Assembly (NCBI GenBank): GCA_009760855.2
Contig: WPIO01000023.1
Coordinates: 4,551,501 to 4,615,500, forward strand
Reading direction: 5' to 3'
Length of the DNA stretch: 64,000 nt
Source of the DNA: Cristatella mucedo
Lineage: Eukaryota > Bryozoa > Phylactolaemata > Cristatellidae
Shown: positions 24,006 through 36,704 of the stretch, in pieces
Numbering within the stretch: the stretch's first letter is position 1
How the letters are laid out: the number at the start of each line of letters is the position of its first letter
Made by a program: the position numbers and the translations under genes
Notes under the pieces: generated by a model
What the model was told of the DNA's origin: nothing
Database searches by the model: none
The model's input: only the letters and a program-made list of their open reading frames with translations

Positions 24006-24102
24006 TCGCGGCCAGCAAATGTGAAGCGCCTAGAAAGAGATTAAGTTCTCTGAGGGCGCTTTATCAAGTGCATTATTATTATTATTATTATTATTATTAG
24101 CA
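24006..24102 (+). repeat. L2/SINE 3' tail fragment
   Basis: Only the shared tail is present: GAAGCGCCTAGAAAGAG, GTTCTCTGAGGGCGCTTTATC, AAGTGCATT, then (ATT)n. It is nearly identical to the end of the LINE at 3095-4655. Confidence 0.8.
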
Positions 24103-24721
24103 TTTACAAAGCCCTCAGCTGATGACGCTGAGTCACATTACCTGATTTGCCAAGCGACGTGACGTGGAGCGCTAGCGCTAGAGCGTGAGTAGATCAGTTT
24201 GTTATCGGGTCAATCTTTATTATCCCGAGTAGGCCAAAGATTGCGCTCTTTGAAAACAGCGCGTCTATTTCATCGTGCGAATGATAGCTTGAAATCATAC
24301 TATTTGCGTTGATAATAATAACAAGTTATTGGTGAAGCACCGTAAGAGAATTAAATTGCTATACAGGGAGTTGAAATATGCTGCAAAAGGTAGCATTTCA
24401 ATAGGTTAGTCGTGACGTTAGGCACAACGTCGATCAGCACGAGCGAACGCGACCGAGAACTCACGCCGGCCGATACCAAAGAAGAGTATGACAAGCTTAC
24501 GACAGCGAGGGCGATCGTATCTTATAGTCGAGCGATGGCAATAGTAGGTAAAGTGCCTAGAAATATATTAAGTTCTCGGATGGCGCTGTACTAATTATGT
24601 GGCTGGAATAGGTGACTGTCGCGGACTATATACGAAACAATTTTCTTCGTGCTATGGAACTTCTCGGCAATCGAGAGGGCTGCGATGCGATTTTGACGCG
24701 ATTGTTGATGCACTGTCACAG

Positions 24722-24945
24722 TTAATAATAATAATAATGCACTTGATAAAGCGCCCTCAGCGAACTCAATCTCTTTCTAGGCGCTTTGCATTGGCTGCAA
24801 AGGAAATACGATTGAATGGTGAGTGGTATCGTGCTTGATAAACAACAGGAATAACATGGTTAGGGGTGACATGCACAGGGTCAGCATGCAAGTGTGGTTA
24901 GTGGCAGCATGCAACAGTGTCAACACGCATAAGCACAGCAGTTAA
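24722..24945 (-). mobile_element. L2-type LINE 3' end, reverse
   Basis: Reverse complement of the last about 220 bp of the LINE at 3095-4655: (AAT)n, GATAAAGCGCCCTCAGCGAA, then the untranslated segment with repeated GCATG motifs. Confidence 0.8.
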
Positions 24946-24965
24946 TGTAAGTCAATTTTCGTCTG

Positions 24966-25160
24966 TGTGTCTTCGCGAGCACGTGTGTGTGTATCTGTGT
25001 GCGTGCGTTTGTATTGTTTGTTGTATGTGTATGTGTGTGTGTTCGCGAACGCGTGTCCATGTATTCGTATGTGTGTGTGTGTGTTTATGTGTGTGTGTGT
25101 GTGTTGTGTGTGTGTCTGTATGTGTGTGTGTTTTTGTGTGTGCGTGCGTTCGTGTGTGGG
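24966..25160. repeat. (GT)n microsatellite, interrupted
   Basis: TG/CG dinucleotide-rich run. Frames across it are repetitive artefacts. Confidence 0.85.
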
Positions 25161-25770
25161 AATCGGGTGCCGTTAGCACCGGTCTCTAGCGTAGCTCGGA
25201 GACCGCTATTTCCGGCGCTATTTCATCGGGCACCCGGCACTGTGCACCACTAGCTGCTGCAGTGCGAACCCGCGCGTTACTGCCGAAGTGCCCAAGGACG
25301 AGGACCGCCCGAGCGTTTGACGCTATCTTCCCTTTGGCGGCTCGACGTGGACGGAGCGTCGCTCAGGAGCTAACCTGTTTCGGCCTGAGTGGGCGGAGTG
25401 AAGCGAGCAGTCGTTCAAGCCTCGCGCTCGCTCGCCAGAGTGCCCGCCTGTCGTGCCGAGGCACCCACCGGCATTCGGCCAAACCCCCTGGTGCAGCCGT
25501 CGAGGCCGGCGAGACTGGTACGGCCGGAGCGGTTGGTGCGCTGATAATCGATTCCCAATCGTCCCATTAAATTTGACAGGAAAGGACGGGCGTCGGCCGG
25601 TCGCTCTTGCAGCTTTGTGAGCCGCACGCATCACTCCATTGTTTGTCTATGTTACGATTTACTGAAGGCCTTCTGCCAGCTACCTCGGGGCGATTCGCTA
25701 CTCGGAAAGCGCATCACTCGAGCCCGACGCGAAATTCTCTCTCTCGATGAGGCAAGAGTGGCCTGGCGAG

Positions 25771-25802
25771 CGGGGGGGGGGGGGGGCGGGGGGGGGGGCG
25801 GG
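25771..25802. repeat. Poly-G tract
   Basis: Almost uninterrupted G over about 30 bases; it could form a G-quadruplex. The surrounding 25200-25950 is GC-rich without a supported gene. Confidence 0.8.
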
Positions 25803-26333
25803 GCCACGCGATCGCCACGCCCAGCGCTCGGCGAGCGCTGGACGTGAATCTGACTTAAGCTGTGTCGGTGGAACTGTGCCGTTACATCCAAAGTTACTTT
25901 GTTTTCTTTTCGCAGTGGTTAAAATTGCTCTGGTAAGTGTCTCACTCACGGCGTAGAGGGTCAGAACTCTGGCGGATGTGACGCAATACTACTTCGTCAG
26001 CAGCTGGCGGCGCCGACGTAAACGACACACGGATCAATGATGACACAATAAACGCGGGGAGCTGAGAAACTGAGCGCGAGAAGCTGAGAAACTGAGCACC
26101 CTGTGCTGCCTCGGTCACTCATTTTTTGTGGTACCCTGAGAGAACCGAGCTTCACGTATACCGGTAAGAAAGCATGTCATGTGGTTCGTGATCGCAGGCA
26201 TACATTCAGCATGCAAATGCACAAGACTGCACGAGCTTCGAAGCCGGTGCATAGCGGGTGCATAGCGACAGGGAAGGATTCTCGTCGAAGGCTGTTCAGG
26301 ATTGGAGTCGGGGTCCAACTAACTAAACAGGCA

Positions 26334-26540
26334 CCTAACAGGCTTCTCCAATGCACCGCATTGCCTAACAGGCCTCTCCAATGCACCGCATTGGAGAGGC
26401 CTGTTAGGTTCTGTTGGAGAGGCCTGTTCTGGTCGCAATACGTCTCACGAGGCATTGTGGCTGGGCGAAGCAAGCACCACGATTCGGCAATGCAAGCGCC
26501 ACGATGCGGCGATGCAAGCGCCACGATGCGGCGATAGGTG
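26334..26540. repeat. Short tandem units with a perfect 21-bp hairpin
   Basis: Units containing CTCCAATGCACCGCATTG repeat from 26344. A perfect inverted repeat follows: 26364-26384 pairs with 26388-26408 around a 3-nt loop (ACC). Further imperfect repeats of GCAAGCGCCACGATGCGGCG lie at 26480-26535. Confidence 0.8.
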
Positions 26541-27117
26541 CACCGCGATGCCACATATGGCTGAGCAACGAGAGTCCGAAAGAGCGAGTTTGGCTGGCGA
26601 GTATTGGGGTTCTTGAACTTGTCAATTGGAATTATTTCGCTGGCAGATTAATGCGCCGGATCTCCAAGTCATTTATCAATTAATCTGTCTCACTTTCGAA
26701 CGCCGGCTGTTCTGAAGGCTTTGGTGTAGCGCGAGCATCGGCGAATCATACGCTTTCAAACCCAAGAATAAATAACCCTTGCATCCGTACGTAGTATGTA
26801 CAGGTATATGCTAAGTACTTTGGTACATAGCACATGCAGGTATAGGTGTCGCAACCTTGGGTGACGCTGGTTCTAAAATCAAAAGGTCTACTGCCTTAGC
26901 TGTAGTTACTCGAAACTCTTACCGACCCTTACTCATAGTGACAGGAAGATATACGGCTAGTCACCGTCTCTAATTCTACTGCAATGCCACGATGAAAGCG
27001 TTTTGCTGGGAGAGTTTTTGACCGAAATGTAAAAGCCTGCGCAGATTTCGGAGTGCACAAGGTAGCCAGCAGGCTGCATCAAGCGATGGCCAAAAATTGA
27101 AAGTCATACCTAACGAG

Positions 27118-27240
27118 ACCTGAGTCAGCTTGACAATGGAAGAAGCACAGGTAAAGCATGACAATCGAGGAGGTAGAGGTAAAGCATGACAATCGATGAA
27201 GTACAGGTACAGAATGACAATCGAGGAAGTACAGATAAAG
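27118..27240. repeat. Tandem repeat, about 30-bp unit
   Basis: Four imperfect copies of a unit containing TGACAATCGAGGAAGTACAG. Confidence 0.7.
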
Positions 27241-27481
27241 CCGCGTTTACAAGTTTTTAAACGTTTTTTTTTACGTCTTTACACCTTCAAACGTCGAGTC
27301 TTGCTTCCTTCCTGCTTCTGTCCTGCTTGAGTATTCGGTGCATACATCATCAAGAACGAGTTTGATTATCCAAAACTTAGGGAAGGCTTAAAGATGACCA
27401 AGAAGCCAGACCTGGCTCTACTTCCTGGCCGAGACTCGGGGCAAACAGGCTGAACGAGCGATCAATCGTCGTCGGGGCACG

Positions 27482-27562
27482 CCCTATTCGTTTCTGCAGC
27501 CCTATTCGTTGCTGCAGCCCTATTCGTTGTTGCAGCCCTATTCGTTGCTGCAGCCCTCTTCG
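27482..27562. repeat. Tandem repeat, 18-bp unit
   Basis: Four units of CAGCCCTATTCGTTGCTG with single-base variants. They are in frame with a 110-codon minus-strand frame, but I see no other sign that this frame is a gene. Confidence 0.75.
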
Positions 27563-28029
27563 TCGCTTCGAAAAGCATGGCGGACTCGATGAGCAGAGAT
27601 CGTCTAAGCGTTCCGCGAGATTCTCTTTTGATGGGACACTGCGAGCTCGGGATGTAGGAATCGGATCGTGAGGAGGCTGGCGATAAAGAAAATCGCGGAA
27701 CGCTACCATTGAGCAGGAGATGCGACGTAGAGGGCCATCTCCTATCTATCCCAAAGTTTGGCCTCGATCACTCCGGGGGTGGAGAAATCTGGAAGCAAGA
27801 CTTGGAAGAAAACTGCTGACTGCGTAGACTTCCTGCTAGAACGAAGACCGAATCAGGACGCCTAAGCAGGACTCGCAAGCAGAACACTTTCAGGACGGAA
27901 CCGAGACTCGCCGTGCAAACGAGGCTTAAGGCGCTCTTAAGTGGCAGCTAGGAAGGCTGGAAAGACAGTGCTATAGTCAATATGAGGAGAAATGACTTCG
28001 TCGGTGCACAAGGTTGCGGACGTGGGTAC

Positions 28030-28400
28030 CACAGTCTATGCGCACCGGTAGTGAATTCAACAGCGCACCGGAAGTGACTAGCACAGTCTATGTGAAACGA
28101 AAGCCACTGGGGCTCTGAGCTCAAAATGGAACACTCCTCTGCACAACACCAACCTAGTCCCTGGGGCTTTGTGGAGTTACTGACGGAGATATACCCTTCA
28201 TTACATTTCAATCTCCAGAGAGAGGAAACGATTGTTCTGTTATTGCAGTCTTTTGGTGAATGAAAGGAATAACTAGTTTGTTGTAATTTAGAGAACCAGA
28301 GGGCACGAGAATGGCTGAAAATGGTGGTGCAGTTCAGCTAAGTAGGAATTAAGTCGAGACAAGTTGATTAGTACAGCCTAAAGAGAACCAGGGAGCTCTT
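28030..28400. mobile_element. L2-type LINE remnant
   Basis: The 3' terminus GGCTTTGTGGAGTTACTGACGG followed by ATTAC-like bases at 28150-28210 matches the L2 3' end. Flanking phrases (GTTCAGCTAAGTAGGAATTA) match internal LINE sequence in the opposite sense, so rearranged pieces are present. Confidence 0.55.
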
Positions 28401-28794
28401 AAGATCTTTAACTGGCCATTGCAGTCTGAAACCCACAATTCTGGACACGGATTAAACACAACGATTGGCTGCGGTAGCAGTCAACTGCATACTACTCGTG
28501 GTTTCCTACAGCAGTGGTGAGATATCCATTATATTTGCCTACTTGCACACATGTTACATAATTAAGTGGGCGTTGCCTGGCTTCGGCCGATGAGGGCCCC
28601 ACCGTGGCATTGGCGGAGGCGGCAAATCAATGGTCGGGCTAAAAGCGAAACTGTCTGCAGCTATGCCACTTAGAGTTGTTCCAAGGAGGTCTCAGCCTTT
28701 TGGACCCCCTTACATATTCTTATGCATCACTATAAATTACACACTAAATCTGTATGTGTATATATTTACACATAAAAGTATTAGCTCTTAACCA

Positions 28795-28895
28795 CCGCTT
28801 GCAGTTGGCAATACAGAATCGCCAACACCAGGATTCGAACCTGCGATCTCGATCGTGAAGAGCCTTACCTTATGTGCTATCGAGGCCCTTAAATC
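28795..28895 (-). repeat. Second tRNA-derived SINE family
   Basis: On the minus strand a tRNA-like head has the B box GCAGGTTCGAATCCTGG and an A-box-like region before it. The tail differs from the common SINE in this window. Confidence 0.55.
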
Positions 28896-28899
28896 CATA

Positions 28900-30330
28900 A
28901 TTTATAGTTAAATGAATCTGATTAATTATATATACTATTTGAATTGAAGTCCGAAAATACTAAGTCCGGACCATCGTCTGAGGGAATTATAGTCGTAAAA
29001 ACTCAACTGGACCAGATCAGGCAACGAACCTGGTTTAATCAGAAACAAACTTGGCCAGGCATGTACCAATTCGGGCGGTGGCAAAGGAAGGATTTCAATG
29101 GCGATGTCCTCGGCGATCCGATAGAGAATTAGCCGCTCAATCATGCGAATTCTCGTTCTTCAAATTTCAATTCTTCCCATTACCAGACTTACAACACCTG
29201 TTAGTAAATGACGGTCGTTTGCATGTCGTAGCGACCATATTGAGATTACAAGTTATCTGCCAATTTCTAAGCAGGGCGACGTTAAATAAAGTAGGCATCA
29301 CCCGGTTCTGCCTTTCGCATTTGAAAGTTTAGTATTTGAGCTACTCGAAGGGAATATAAAGAGCGAGCACAATAGCATGCATCTGCGTATCTTGTAACTT
29401 CGTCAGAGACCCTGCATCTTTCTAGGCACTCAGCTTTGGAAAAAAAGTCAAAAGGGACCCGTGGCGGCACACTGGCCCATTCGAAGAACTGGCTCTTAAA
29501 TTGCTCTTTTTTGCCTTCAATCGGAGGTCTCTCATTCATAGGCGCGCGCATCAGTGCACACAAGCACGCAACCTTGAAATCGGCGCAGCACGTGGTGGTC
29601 GCCGCCCCGAGACAAGCCAACGGCTAGCTGAGCGTCCCCAGAGCGTCTCGACTCCACACGCTCAGCATGCTCAGCACGCGAGCGCGAGCAAGTTTCGCCA
29701 TCAATCCTTGCGGCTCGATCCTCGGTCGAGCTCGGCAGTCTGACGGCCCAGACTTACGGCTGCTGTTGTGCCTGCTGCTGCTGCTGCTGCGTTTCGCTAG
29801 GGAAATGGCCGGGCCCGAGGTATCGGGTGTCGAGATGTCGTCGGGAGCTGCTTCGGGTCTGTCTGCTGCAGCAGCTCGTTCGTCCGCAGCAGCTCTCGCG
29901 GCGTCGTCCGCAGACGACCGACGGCGCAGCACTTACCGAACGAAGCGAGCGTCCTCCGTCGGCAGCGGGGCGGCGGCGGAGCCTCGACTGAGCGGCGCTC
30001 GCTCGCTGCCGGCGCTCGCGGTCGTCGAAGCCTCGCACTGGACCTCGTAGGGAAGGACCGAACAAACACTTTAGATGCTTGTTGCGCTATCCAGCGCTGG
30101 CGGGCTCATTGTGACCATTATGTGGCACTGCTTTGCTGCCGCTTCGATTTTCCATAGTGTATTTTGAGTAGCGCCTCCCGGTGCCCTTTTGACATCCGAC
30201 AGAGGGCGGAGGCCCGATCCGTCTGTCGAGTGCCACCGCTCCGGCCGAAGGTCAAATGCGACTCCGCGCGGCCGAATGCGCTGCCGAATGCTGCTCATTT
30301 TCGTGGATGAGGTCAATGTAAATAGTGCTC
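28900..30330. other. Intergenic; GC-rich patch at 29600-30060
   Basis: No supported gene. The patch at 29660-30060 has a leucine-run frame on one strand and a CAG-type glutamine run (near 29763-29790) on the other. It could be an unrecognised first exon, but no splice-linked coding partner is visible. Confidence 0.4.
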
Positions 30331-30334
30331 GCGA

Positions 30335-30425
30335 TACAATAATAACAAAACACTTGATATGGCGCCCTCAGAGAGCTCAATCTCTTTCTAGGCACTTTAC
30401 ATTTGCTGCAAAGGAAAACTTCCGA
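30335..30425 (-). repeat. L2 tail fragment, reverse
   Basis: (AAT)n-like start, then GATATGGCGCCCTCAGAGAG, TCAATCTCTTTCTAGGCAC and TTTGCTGCAAAGGAAAAC. It matches the reverse of the L2 3' end. Confidence 0.75.
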
Positions 30426-30429
30426 GCAT

Positions 30430-31555
30430 TACTGGCGGTATCGGAATGTCACTACTCTGAGTGAGGGTCTGCTTTGAGCGAGGACTTCAAGTGACGCCCA
30501 TCCACACGATGCGCTGTCAGTTTTTGCGGCCGCCTGATTTGACCTTTGAGCCTCGACTCTAGCTCGATTCCAGAAACACTGGGAAAGGAGATCGAACGGC
30601 GAACGCGACGCGGATTCCCGGGTTAATGGCAGCACGGGTTCAGGTTTTAGACACACAAATGTCGCAAATGGGCTGTAATGCACGAACTATTTAATCCCCT
30701 TGTCAAGTGCTGGCTCTCACTGGCAGGCCACGCGTAACGGCCACGACCTTAAAAAACGTTCGCTGAAGGAACATGTTTTCGCACCGCCCCCCCCCCCGTC
30801 CGCTCAGCCAGGCAAGTCAAGGTCAAGGCGGCCTGTCAAGTAGCCACGATAAATGCACTGCAGTTGCCTCGGCCGGCTACTTTCGCTGGCTGCCAACTGA
30901 ATGAGGGTTTGACTACCGTCTCACGAGGCACCAAATTTATTATTTTTTTAAACCAGTGTATTGGAAGTGACTACGTCACGGCTTGTAGTGAAAAATCGCC
31001 CGAGATCTGTTGCGCCTACCGCATGTACATTTTGATCTCAATTGAGGGTAAGGGCGTGTGACGATGAGCTGTGCGCTCCTCACAAATCCCCAAGGAAAGG
31101 TTCAAACACGCTCAGTAAATTGCTCTCGGAGCCACTGTAGCCAATAACTGACGGCGACCGACGCAAAGACTCTCAAGGTTGGCCTTTGTTGTTGTTAGCA
31201 GCTTTCGTGAACAATCGGCTATCGCTTCGCTGGCTCAGAGCTCTGCAGAGTGAAAGCGAGCGGCTGGTTAGCGTTGGTAGAGAGAGAAAATAGAAGAACT
31301 TGTTAAAAATAGAAACTGGTCTTTCCTGCCTTAGCGGCAGACAGACGCTATTTGATCAGTCGCTGGTCGCACGTCCGCTGCAGCGTGAGAGTCAGCAACA
31401 TAGAACAATATGCAGCCTCTCTACAAATCGATCAGTACAAACGATGCCACAGCTGCTGCTTCTGCTGGTTCGATGCTTAGATAAACAAGCACCGTTTCGT
31501 CGCAAACAAGGTAGACGACCCCTTTCTCTGCTTACCCGGTCTACACGATCGGCTC
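30430..31555. other. Intergenic, nothing recognised
   Basis: No gene, RNA or repeat family identified, apart from a poly-C run near 30787-30798. Confidence 0.5.
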
Positions 31556-31557
31556 TT

Positions 31558-31650
31558 CCTCGACATGGCTTACGCTCGACATGGCTTCCTCGACATGGCT
31601 TCCTCGACATGGCTTCCTCGACATGGCTTCCTCGACATGGCTTACGCTGG
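31558..31650. repeat. Tandem repeat, 14-bp unit
   Basis: Five to six copies of CTTCCTCGACATGG with edge variants, immediately before the L2 fragment at 31672. Confidence 0.8.
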
Positions 31651-31671
31651 TTCAGTGTGGGTATATGAATA

Positions 31672-31940
31672 CGCAACGACAGCTACTCTCCTACTGCCGA
31701 CTATGGCACGTTCTTTTTTAGCAGTCCTGAGCTGCTACTTCTATGCTACTCACTACCTCAACTGCTCTCCTGACTCTGCTATGCTTCCCACGTTCTCTTT
31801 GTTTCGTGAGACGAAGTCTGTTGGCTACCGAATGCGTACCGAAAGCCGCTTAGGCTGTGAGTTCACAATACAAAACTCTCCTGCGTAACACCCACAAGGT
31901 CTTTATGACTTTGTGGAGTTACAGATTGAGATACAATACG

Positions 31941-31945
<5 letters not shown>
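31672..31945 (+). mobile_element. L2-type LINE 3' end
   Basis: Almost identical to the last about 270 bp of the copy at 15095-16050, starting at its GACAGCTACTCTCCTACTGC equivalent and ending GACTTTGTGGAGTTACAG. The ATTAC tail is replaced by the AT/GA microsatellite that follows. Confidence 0.85.
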
Positions 31946-32013
<68 letters not shown>

Positions 32014-32180
32014 AGAACCTCTTACTTTCTTAATTGCTTCGTTTGGCTCCTCTCCCTACTCACCAGCACATATCTAGCACATGCACACTCGCATGGCATT
32101 CTCGCGAACACACACACACACACAGACACACATACACACGCATACACACACACACATACACACGCATACACACACACATA
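31944..32180. repeat. (AT)n-(GA)n and (CA)n microsatellites
   Basis: AT at 31944-31979, GA at 31980-32011, then after 100 bp an interrupted CA tract at 32108-32180. Confidence 0.9.
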
Positions 32181-32307
32181 CGAAAACCGCGCTCGAACAA
32201 ATGCACAGAGATACACACAGACGATGGTCATCTTTACATTAGTTAGCCCTAGAAGTTAGAGACCGACGCTCGGGCCGCTTCGCCAGCTCCCAACTCCTTG
32301 TAAGCAA

Positions 32308-32440
32308 TGTGCTTCATTTGCATAGAACGGCCCAACTTAATCTCTGTCCCGGCGCTTTATGTTTGCTGCAGGCGTCGAGCCCACAGCCTTGGTCGTTAAA
32401 TGCAAGCACCTCACCCATCGGCAAAACCAGCGGTTTTAGA
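32308..32440 (-). repeat. tRNA-derived SINE, diverged
   Basis: Reverse copy with tail CATTTGCATAGAACGGCCC, B-box region CGTCGAGCCCACAGCCTTGG and A-box complement near GGCAAAACCAGCGG. Confidence 0.7.
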
Positions 32441-33184
32441 TAGTACTAGTAAGACAGAGTTGACAGTGTGAGGCCGCATTGTGGAAAAGTTCCAGCCATC
32501 TGACGAGGGGGCGCCTGATCTTGGCCCGTAGCTATCGGCCCGGAGTCACGCTCGGCATCGAATCGCTCGCCGCACTGGCGCTTCGAGTTCCGGTGCATGC
32601 AGTTCGAGTTCCCGGATCGGTCAAACCGAGTCGATCGAGAAGCGGCTACTTGCAATGTCATCTATGCGCGCGGGATGGTTATGAAAACTTGTGCGGACAA
32701 GGCTTTGCTCTGACATCGTCGTCTATCGTCGAAAAAGTGGAATTGTCTTGGGAGGGCAAGGGCCGAGCTAAGCTCGGACTCTAGCAGAGAATATAGCATG
32801 AGTTGTTGCCTCATGCCCAACGATCGTTCGGGCGAGCATGAAGCCCACCAAATCCTAATTCGGTACGAGCTATCCACTGTCAATCCAGTCGTCTATGTAG
32901 TAGATCTCTCACAGATGAACTCTTCCGTGAAAAGCAACGTCCAAGGAGTTGAAGAAACTGGTCGCTGTCCAGTGCATCGAGCCAGCAGTCCACTGGCACT
33001 GACTTCTCGCGCGAAACATGAGCCAAAGTGTTCTGTGAGCTGGCGGCACGTTTGAAGTGCTGCAGAGCAAACTTACTATGCTGGAGCGCAGGCGTTACTC
33101 TTGAATCCAAGTCCTGCACTGCAATGCTGTAGCTCCTCTGACGTGAGATAGTTCGGACAGTACATGTCAACGGCCAGCGGTCAT

Positions 33185-34640
33185 CCGGTGAGCCTTTAAA
33201 GTATAGCGTTCTCCGTGGATGCATACCAAGTCCAAAGAATGTTCGTAACCAAGGCTATTTTGCCGATGTAATTGCCAGGCACAATTTAGGCTTTCATTTT
33301 TTGACATACCATCAGTCGGCGGTCTTCCGGTGAGCTTTCAGAGCAGTGGTTCTCGACCTTCCTAATGCCGCGACCATTTAATACAGTTCCTCATGTTGTG
33401 GCGACCCCAAACCATACAAATAAGTGTGTGCAAAAATGTGAAAATGTGTGTTTTCCGATGGTCTTAGGCGACCCCCGTGAAAGGGTCGTTCGATCCCCAA
33501 AGGGGTTGGACCCACAGGTTGAGAACCGCTGCTTTAGAGCTTGTCGTGCTTCAGGGATCCATACTAGGTTCAGAGAATTTTCTTAACTAAGGCTCTCTAT
33601 CTTGCCTATGCGATGGCTAAACACATATTGGCTTTCATGTTTTACTCGGACGAAGCGTAGCTCTATATAGCTATCGGCTCTTTTCTTCTTTCCTTCATGC
33701 AAAAGCTCAAACTCTGCTGGCAGCTCAAACTCTATTGTTCTCTATCGCAGCATTTTTTGCTTGTAATCGCACTTGGACGGCAGTTCAAGCTATCTCAAGT
33801 GGAATACCGGTACAATCAGCTTGCTATTCGTGAGCAGGCCAAGTGCCACTCGCAAACTGGAAAGCAGAACCCTCAAAATTGGCTCGACCACCATTTTCTC
33901 TATAGCCTTTAAAGGCAACGGGTGCCCTGTTGTTGTCCGTTCACCAGGTGGCTGCATCAATTCCAATGTCAACTCTGCCTTCTGCCATCTGCGTCACGTT
34001 GCAAAAATGTTGGTCTACTTTGATAGCGATACTACCGCCAAGCTGGTTCATGCATTCGTGACGTATGCCTAGATTTCCATAGGTCAGCACTTGCAGGTCT
34101 TTCTGCTTAAGTGACAAAACGCTTACAGATCGTGCAGAACTCGGCAGCAACTCGGCTTGTTCAGCATCGCAACTGCTATATTAGACCGCTTCTCACCACT
34201 AAACCATGGCTGCCCTTAAAGCAAAGTAAGACTTCAAGTTTCTGTCACGTACCTTCACGTACCTTCGTTCTCTTTCAGTGATCTGAAATGCTTCCTAATC
34301 AGGCGTCCAGTCAAAAGCACCAGCTCTTCTTGCTTTGGTCGTCTCGTTGTGCCCCTAAAGAACTGTAAATCCGTAGGAGACCTTGCTTTCGGGTCCTGTG
34401 GTCTCAAAGTTCAGAACTTAACTCCGACTGAAATCGTGTCATCTCCTAATTTGACGACATTCAAAATGAAGCCAAATGCTTACTTGTTCATCCCAAACTT
34501 TCTCCCGTCTGCCTGTATTGTCCTTTTCGTTCTTGTGCGTGCTGAAATCGTGAATTTTTTAATAACCCATTGATTAGAAAATACGAAGTGCCTAGACAGA
34601 GACTTGGTTCTGATTAGGGGCTGCATGAATTTTATATTTA
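33185..34640 (+). mobile_element. Old L2-type LINE, partly duplicated, carrying a nested hAT element
   Basis: Phrases from the LINE at 3095-4655 recur in order but are heavily decayed, including GGCACAATTTAGGCTTTCA, a reverse-transcriptase remnant and a tail-like segment at 34575-34620. The segment around GGTGAGC(C)TTT and TAGGCTTTCA occurs twice (33185-33300 and 33330-33640), so part was duplicated. The second copy is split by the hAT element at 33344-33531. Confidence 0.6.
33344..33531. mobile_element. SPIN-like hAT miniature transposon
   Basis: 188 bp, starting CAGTGGTTCTCGACC and ending GGTTGAGAACCGCTG, so the termini are inverted repeats. Inside, TAATGCCGCGACCATTTAAT, CAGTTCCTCATGTTGTGG and TTTTCCGATGGTCTTAGGCG match the non-autonomous SPIN (Space Invader) hAT family as I remember it. 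Flanks CTTTCAGAG (33335-33343) and CTTTAGAG (33532-33539) look like an 8-bp target duplication with one base gained. No transposase is encoded. Confidence 0.8.
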
Positions 34641-35740
34641 TTGCATATTGCATTTTCAATCTTATCAAGCCTCTTCTGTACGTTTTTTTACATGCAATCG
34701 AAAATGTAGTGCATACAATAGCTGAATATTTAAAACCAACAGCATTTAAGAAACCAATTGACTTTAGGTACGCCACATTTCTCTTCGTGCATTCATTTGC
34801 AAAGGCAGCTGGCGACCGAAATTGAGGACTGTTGAGACAAGCTTGTCAAAGCAGCGGTGGCACTAAGAGCTCGGTATCGGGATAGGGATTGAGATCGAGA
34901 CAGCAATCGAGTGCGCTTGCTTGCGCAGAATCAGGGACTCGGGATCGGGCGGCCTCCTGGTTCTTCGCGGCGTTAGCGACTGGGCGCTGGGCACGAGCCG
35001 CCCAGCCATGAGATGCAAAATGCTGCTCGCACGCTGGCGTTGGCTCTCCTGCTGACGCTCCGTTTTTCCGACTCGCTTTTTTCGCGATCCTTTTTTCTGA
35101 CATCGAAACTTGTTTTTCTGACGCTGGCAGGTACGGCGCAAGGCAGCTCACGCGGACAGACCGGCGATCCTACAGAGGCGCTCACACTTTGCATCTCGGC
35201 TCGCAGATACATCGCTCTCGAGCGCAGGACGGTCAGCGGCGAAGCGCGAGCGGCAGGCAGCGACGGACAAAATGCCGCCCGGAAGCTGCGCCGTCGGTGG
35301 GCGCCTCAGAGGGCGCCTGCTCGAAATGAGCAACCACTCACCTCGCAGCGTAAGTTGCGACCACTCCTAAGAGCTGCTGCTGCTGCGCCTGCGGCAAGAT
35401 TGCGGCTCTGACTGACGTCACTGCGTGCATTTACCATATCGGAAGGACTGCGAAATGAATGCTAAGGCTAAGAGCATTAGATCTATTGTGCACTCTCAAT
35501 ATGACACTCTCAGAAGGTCTAATCGGGCATTCGATGACGAACTTCAACTCAAGCCGACCTCTCGCACTGCTGCGTACGGGAGTCGGCGCTGCTGCTGCTG
35601 CCTGCCGCACACCTGGCACGAGGCTGAAGGACGGAAGCGCTCGCGAGAGAGCAGAGCTCGGCTTCTCTCTGTCCCGCCAACACGCGAAGTTGCAACCTCG
35701 ACTAAGTGGCTAGCTTAGTGGCCGAGTAGCAAAAAGCTCT
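34641..35740. other. Intergenic, no supported gene
   Basis: The patch at 34850-35420 has overlapping open frames on both strands and is fairly GC-rich. No frame shows a family signature or splice-linked partner. Confidence 0.45.
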
Positions 35741-35744
35741 TCTG

Positions 35745-36131
<387 letters not shown>

Positions 36132-36704
36132 TACGAGCTGCAGGTTAATTGGCATAAAGCGTAGCAGCATTCCTACCTCGGTGCCCCATACGAGCCTAGA
36201 GAGCAGTGTCAAGGTTTTATTACGTAGCAGCTAAGTGGTCACATGAAATGTCGTGGGCGATGCTTGCCCTATAGGCGCATTCTCGAGGTGTCGACGCAGA
36301 GACGCTGTCGAGTTGCCAGCTTTTAATTAAACTGTCGTTTTAAAGCTAAATAGTTATGGCCTGTCTGTTTTAGTGCTATTTTTTCATCAGCTGTGGAATC
36401 GCTGACTCAAAACTGCTGCAGTTTTTTGAGGGTGCCGACTTCTCAGTGCAAGAGCGCCCAAAATGTTTTGTTTCCCAGAGGTAGATTGCAGGTACAGGTA
36501 TGTGTATTTGAAGTTTTCATTATGTACAAGTAAATTTCCAGAATGCGGCGAGTATACATACATTTTTCGCATGAGTAACATGAAGTTTCTCGCCGGCTAC
36601 TGCCATTTTTTAAAAGAAACTATTTCAAACACCGACGCGCTTCCGATAGCGTAGACGCAAAGACAATTGTGCACACTTGAAGATAATAATTACGATCATA
36701 ATAT

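Noticed and set aside
29667-30065. A secreted-protein first exon or glutamine-repeat gene
   Set aside because: The leucine and glutamine runs come from one CTG/CAG repeat read in two directions; no downstream exon could be linked.
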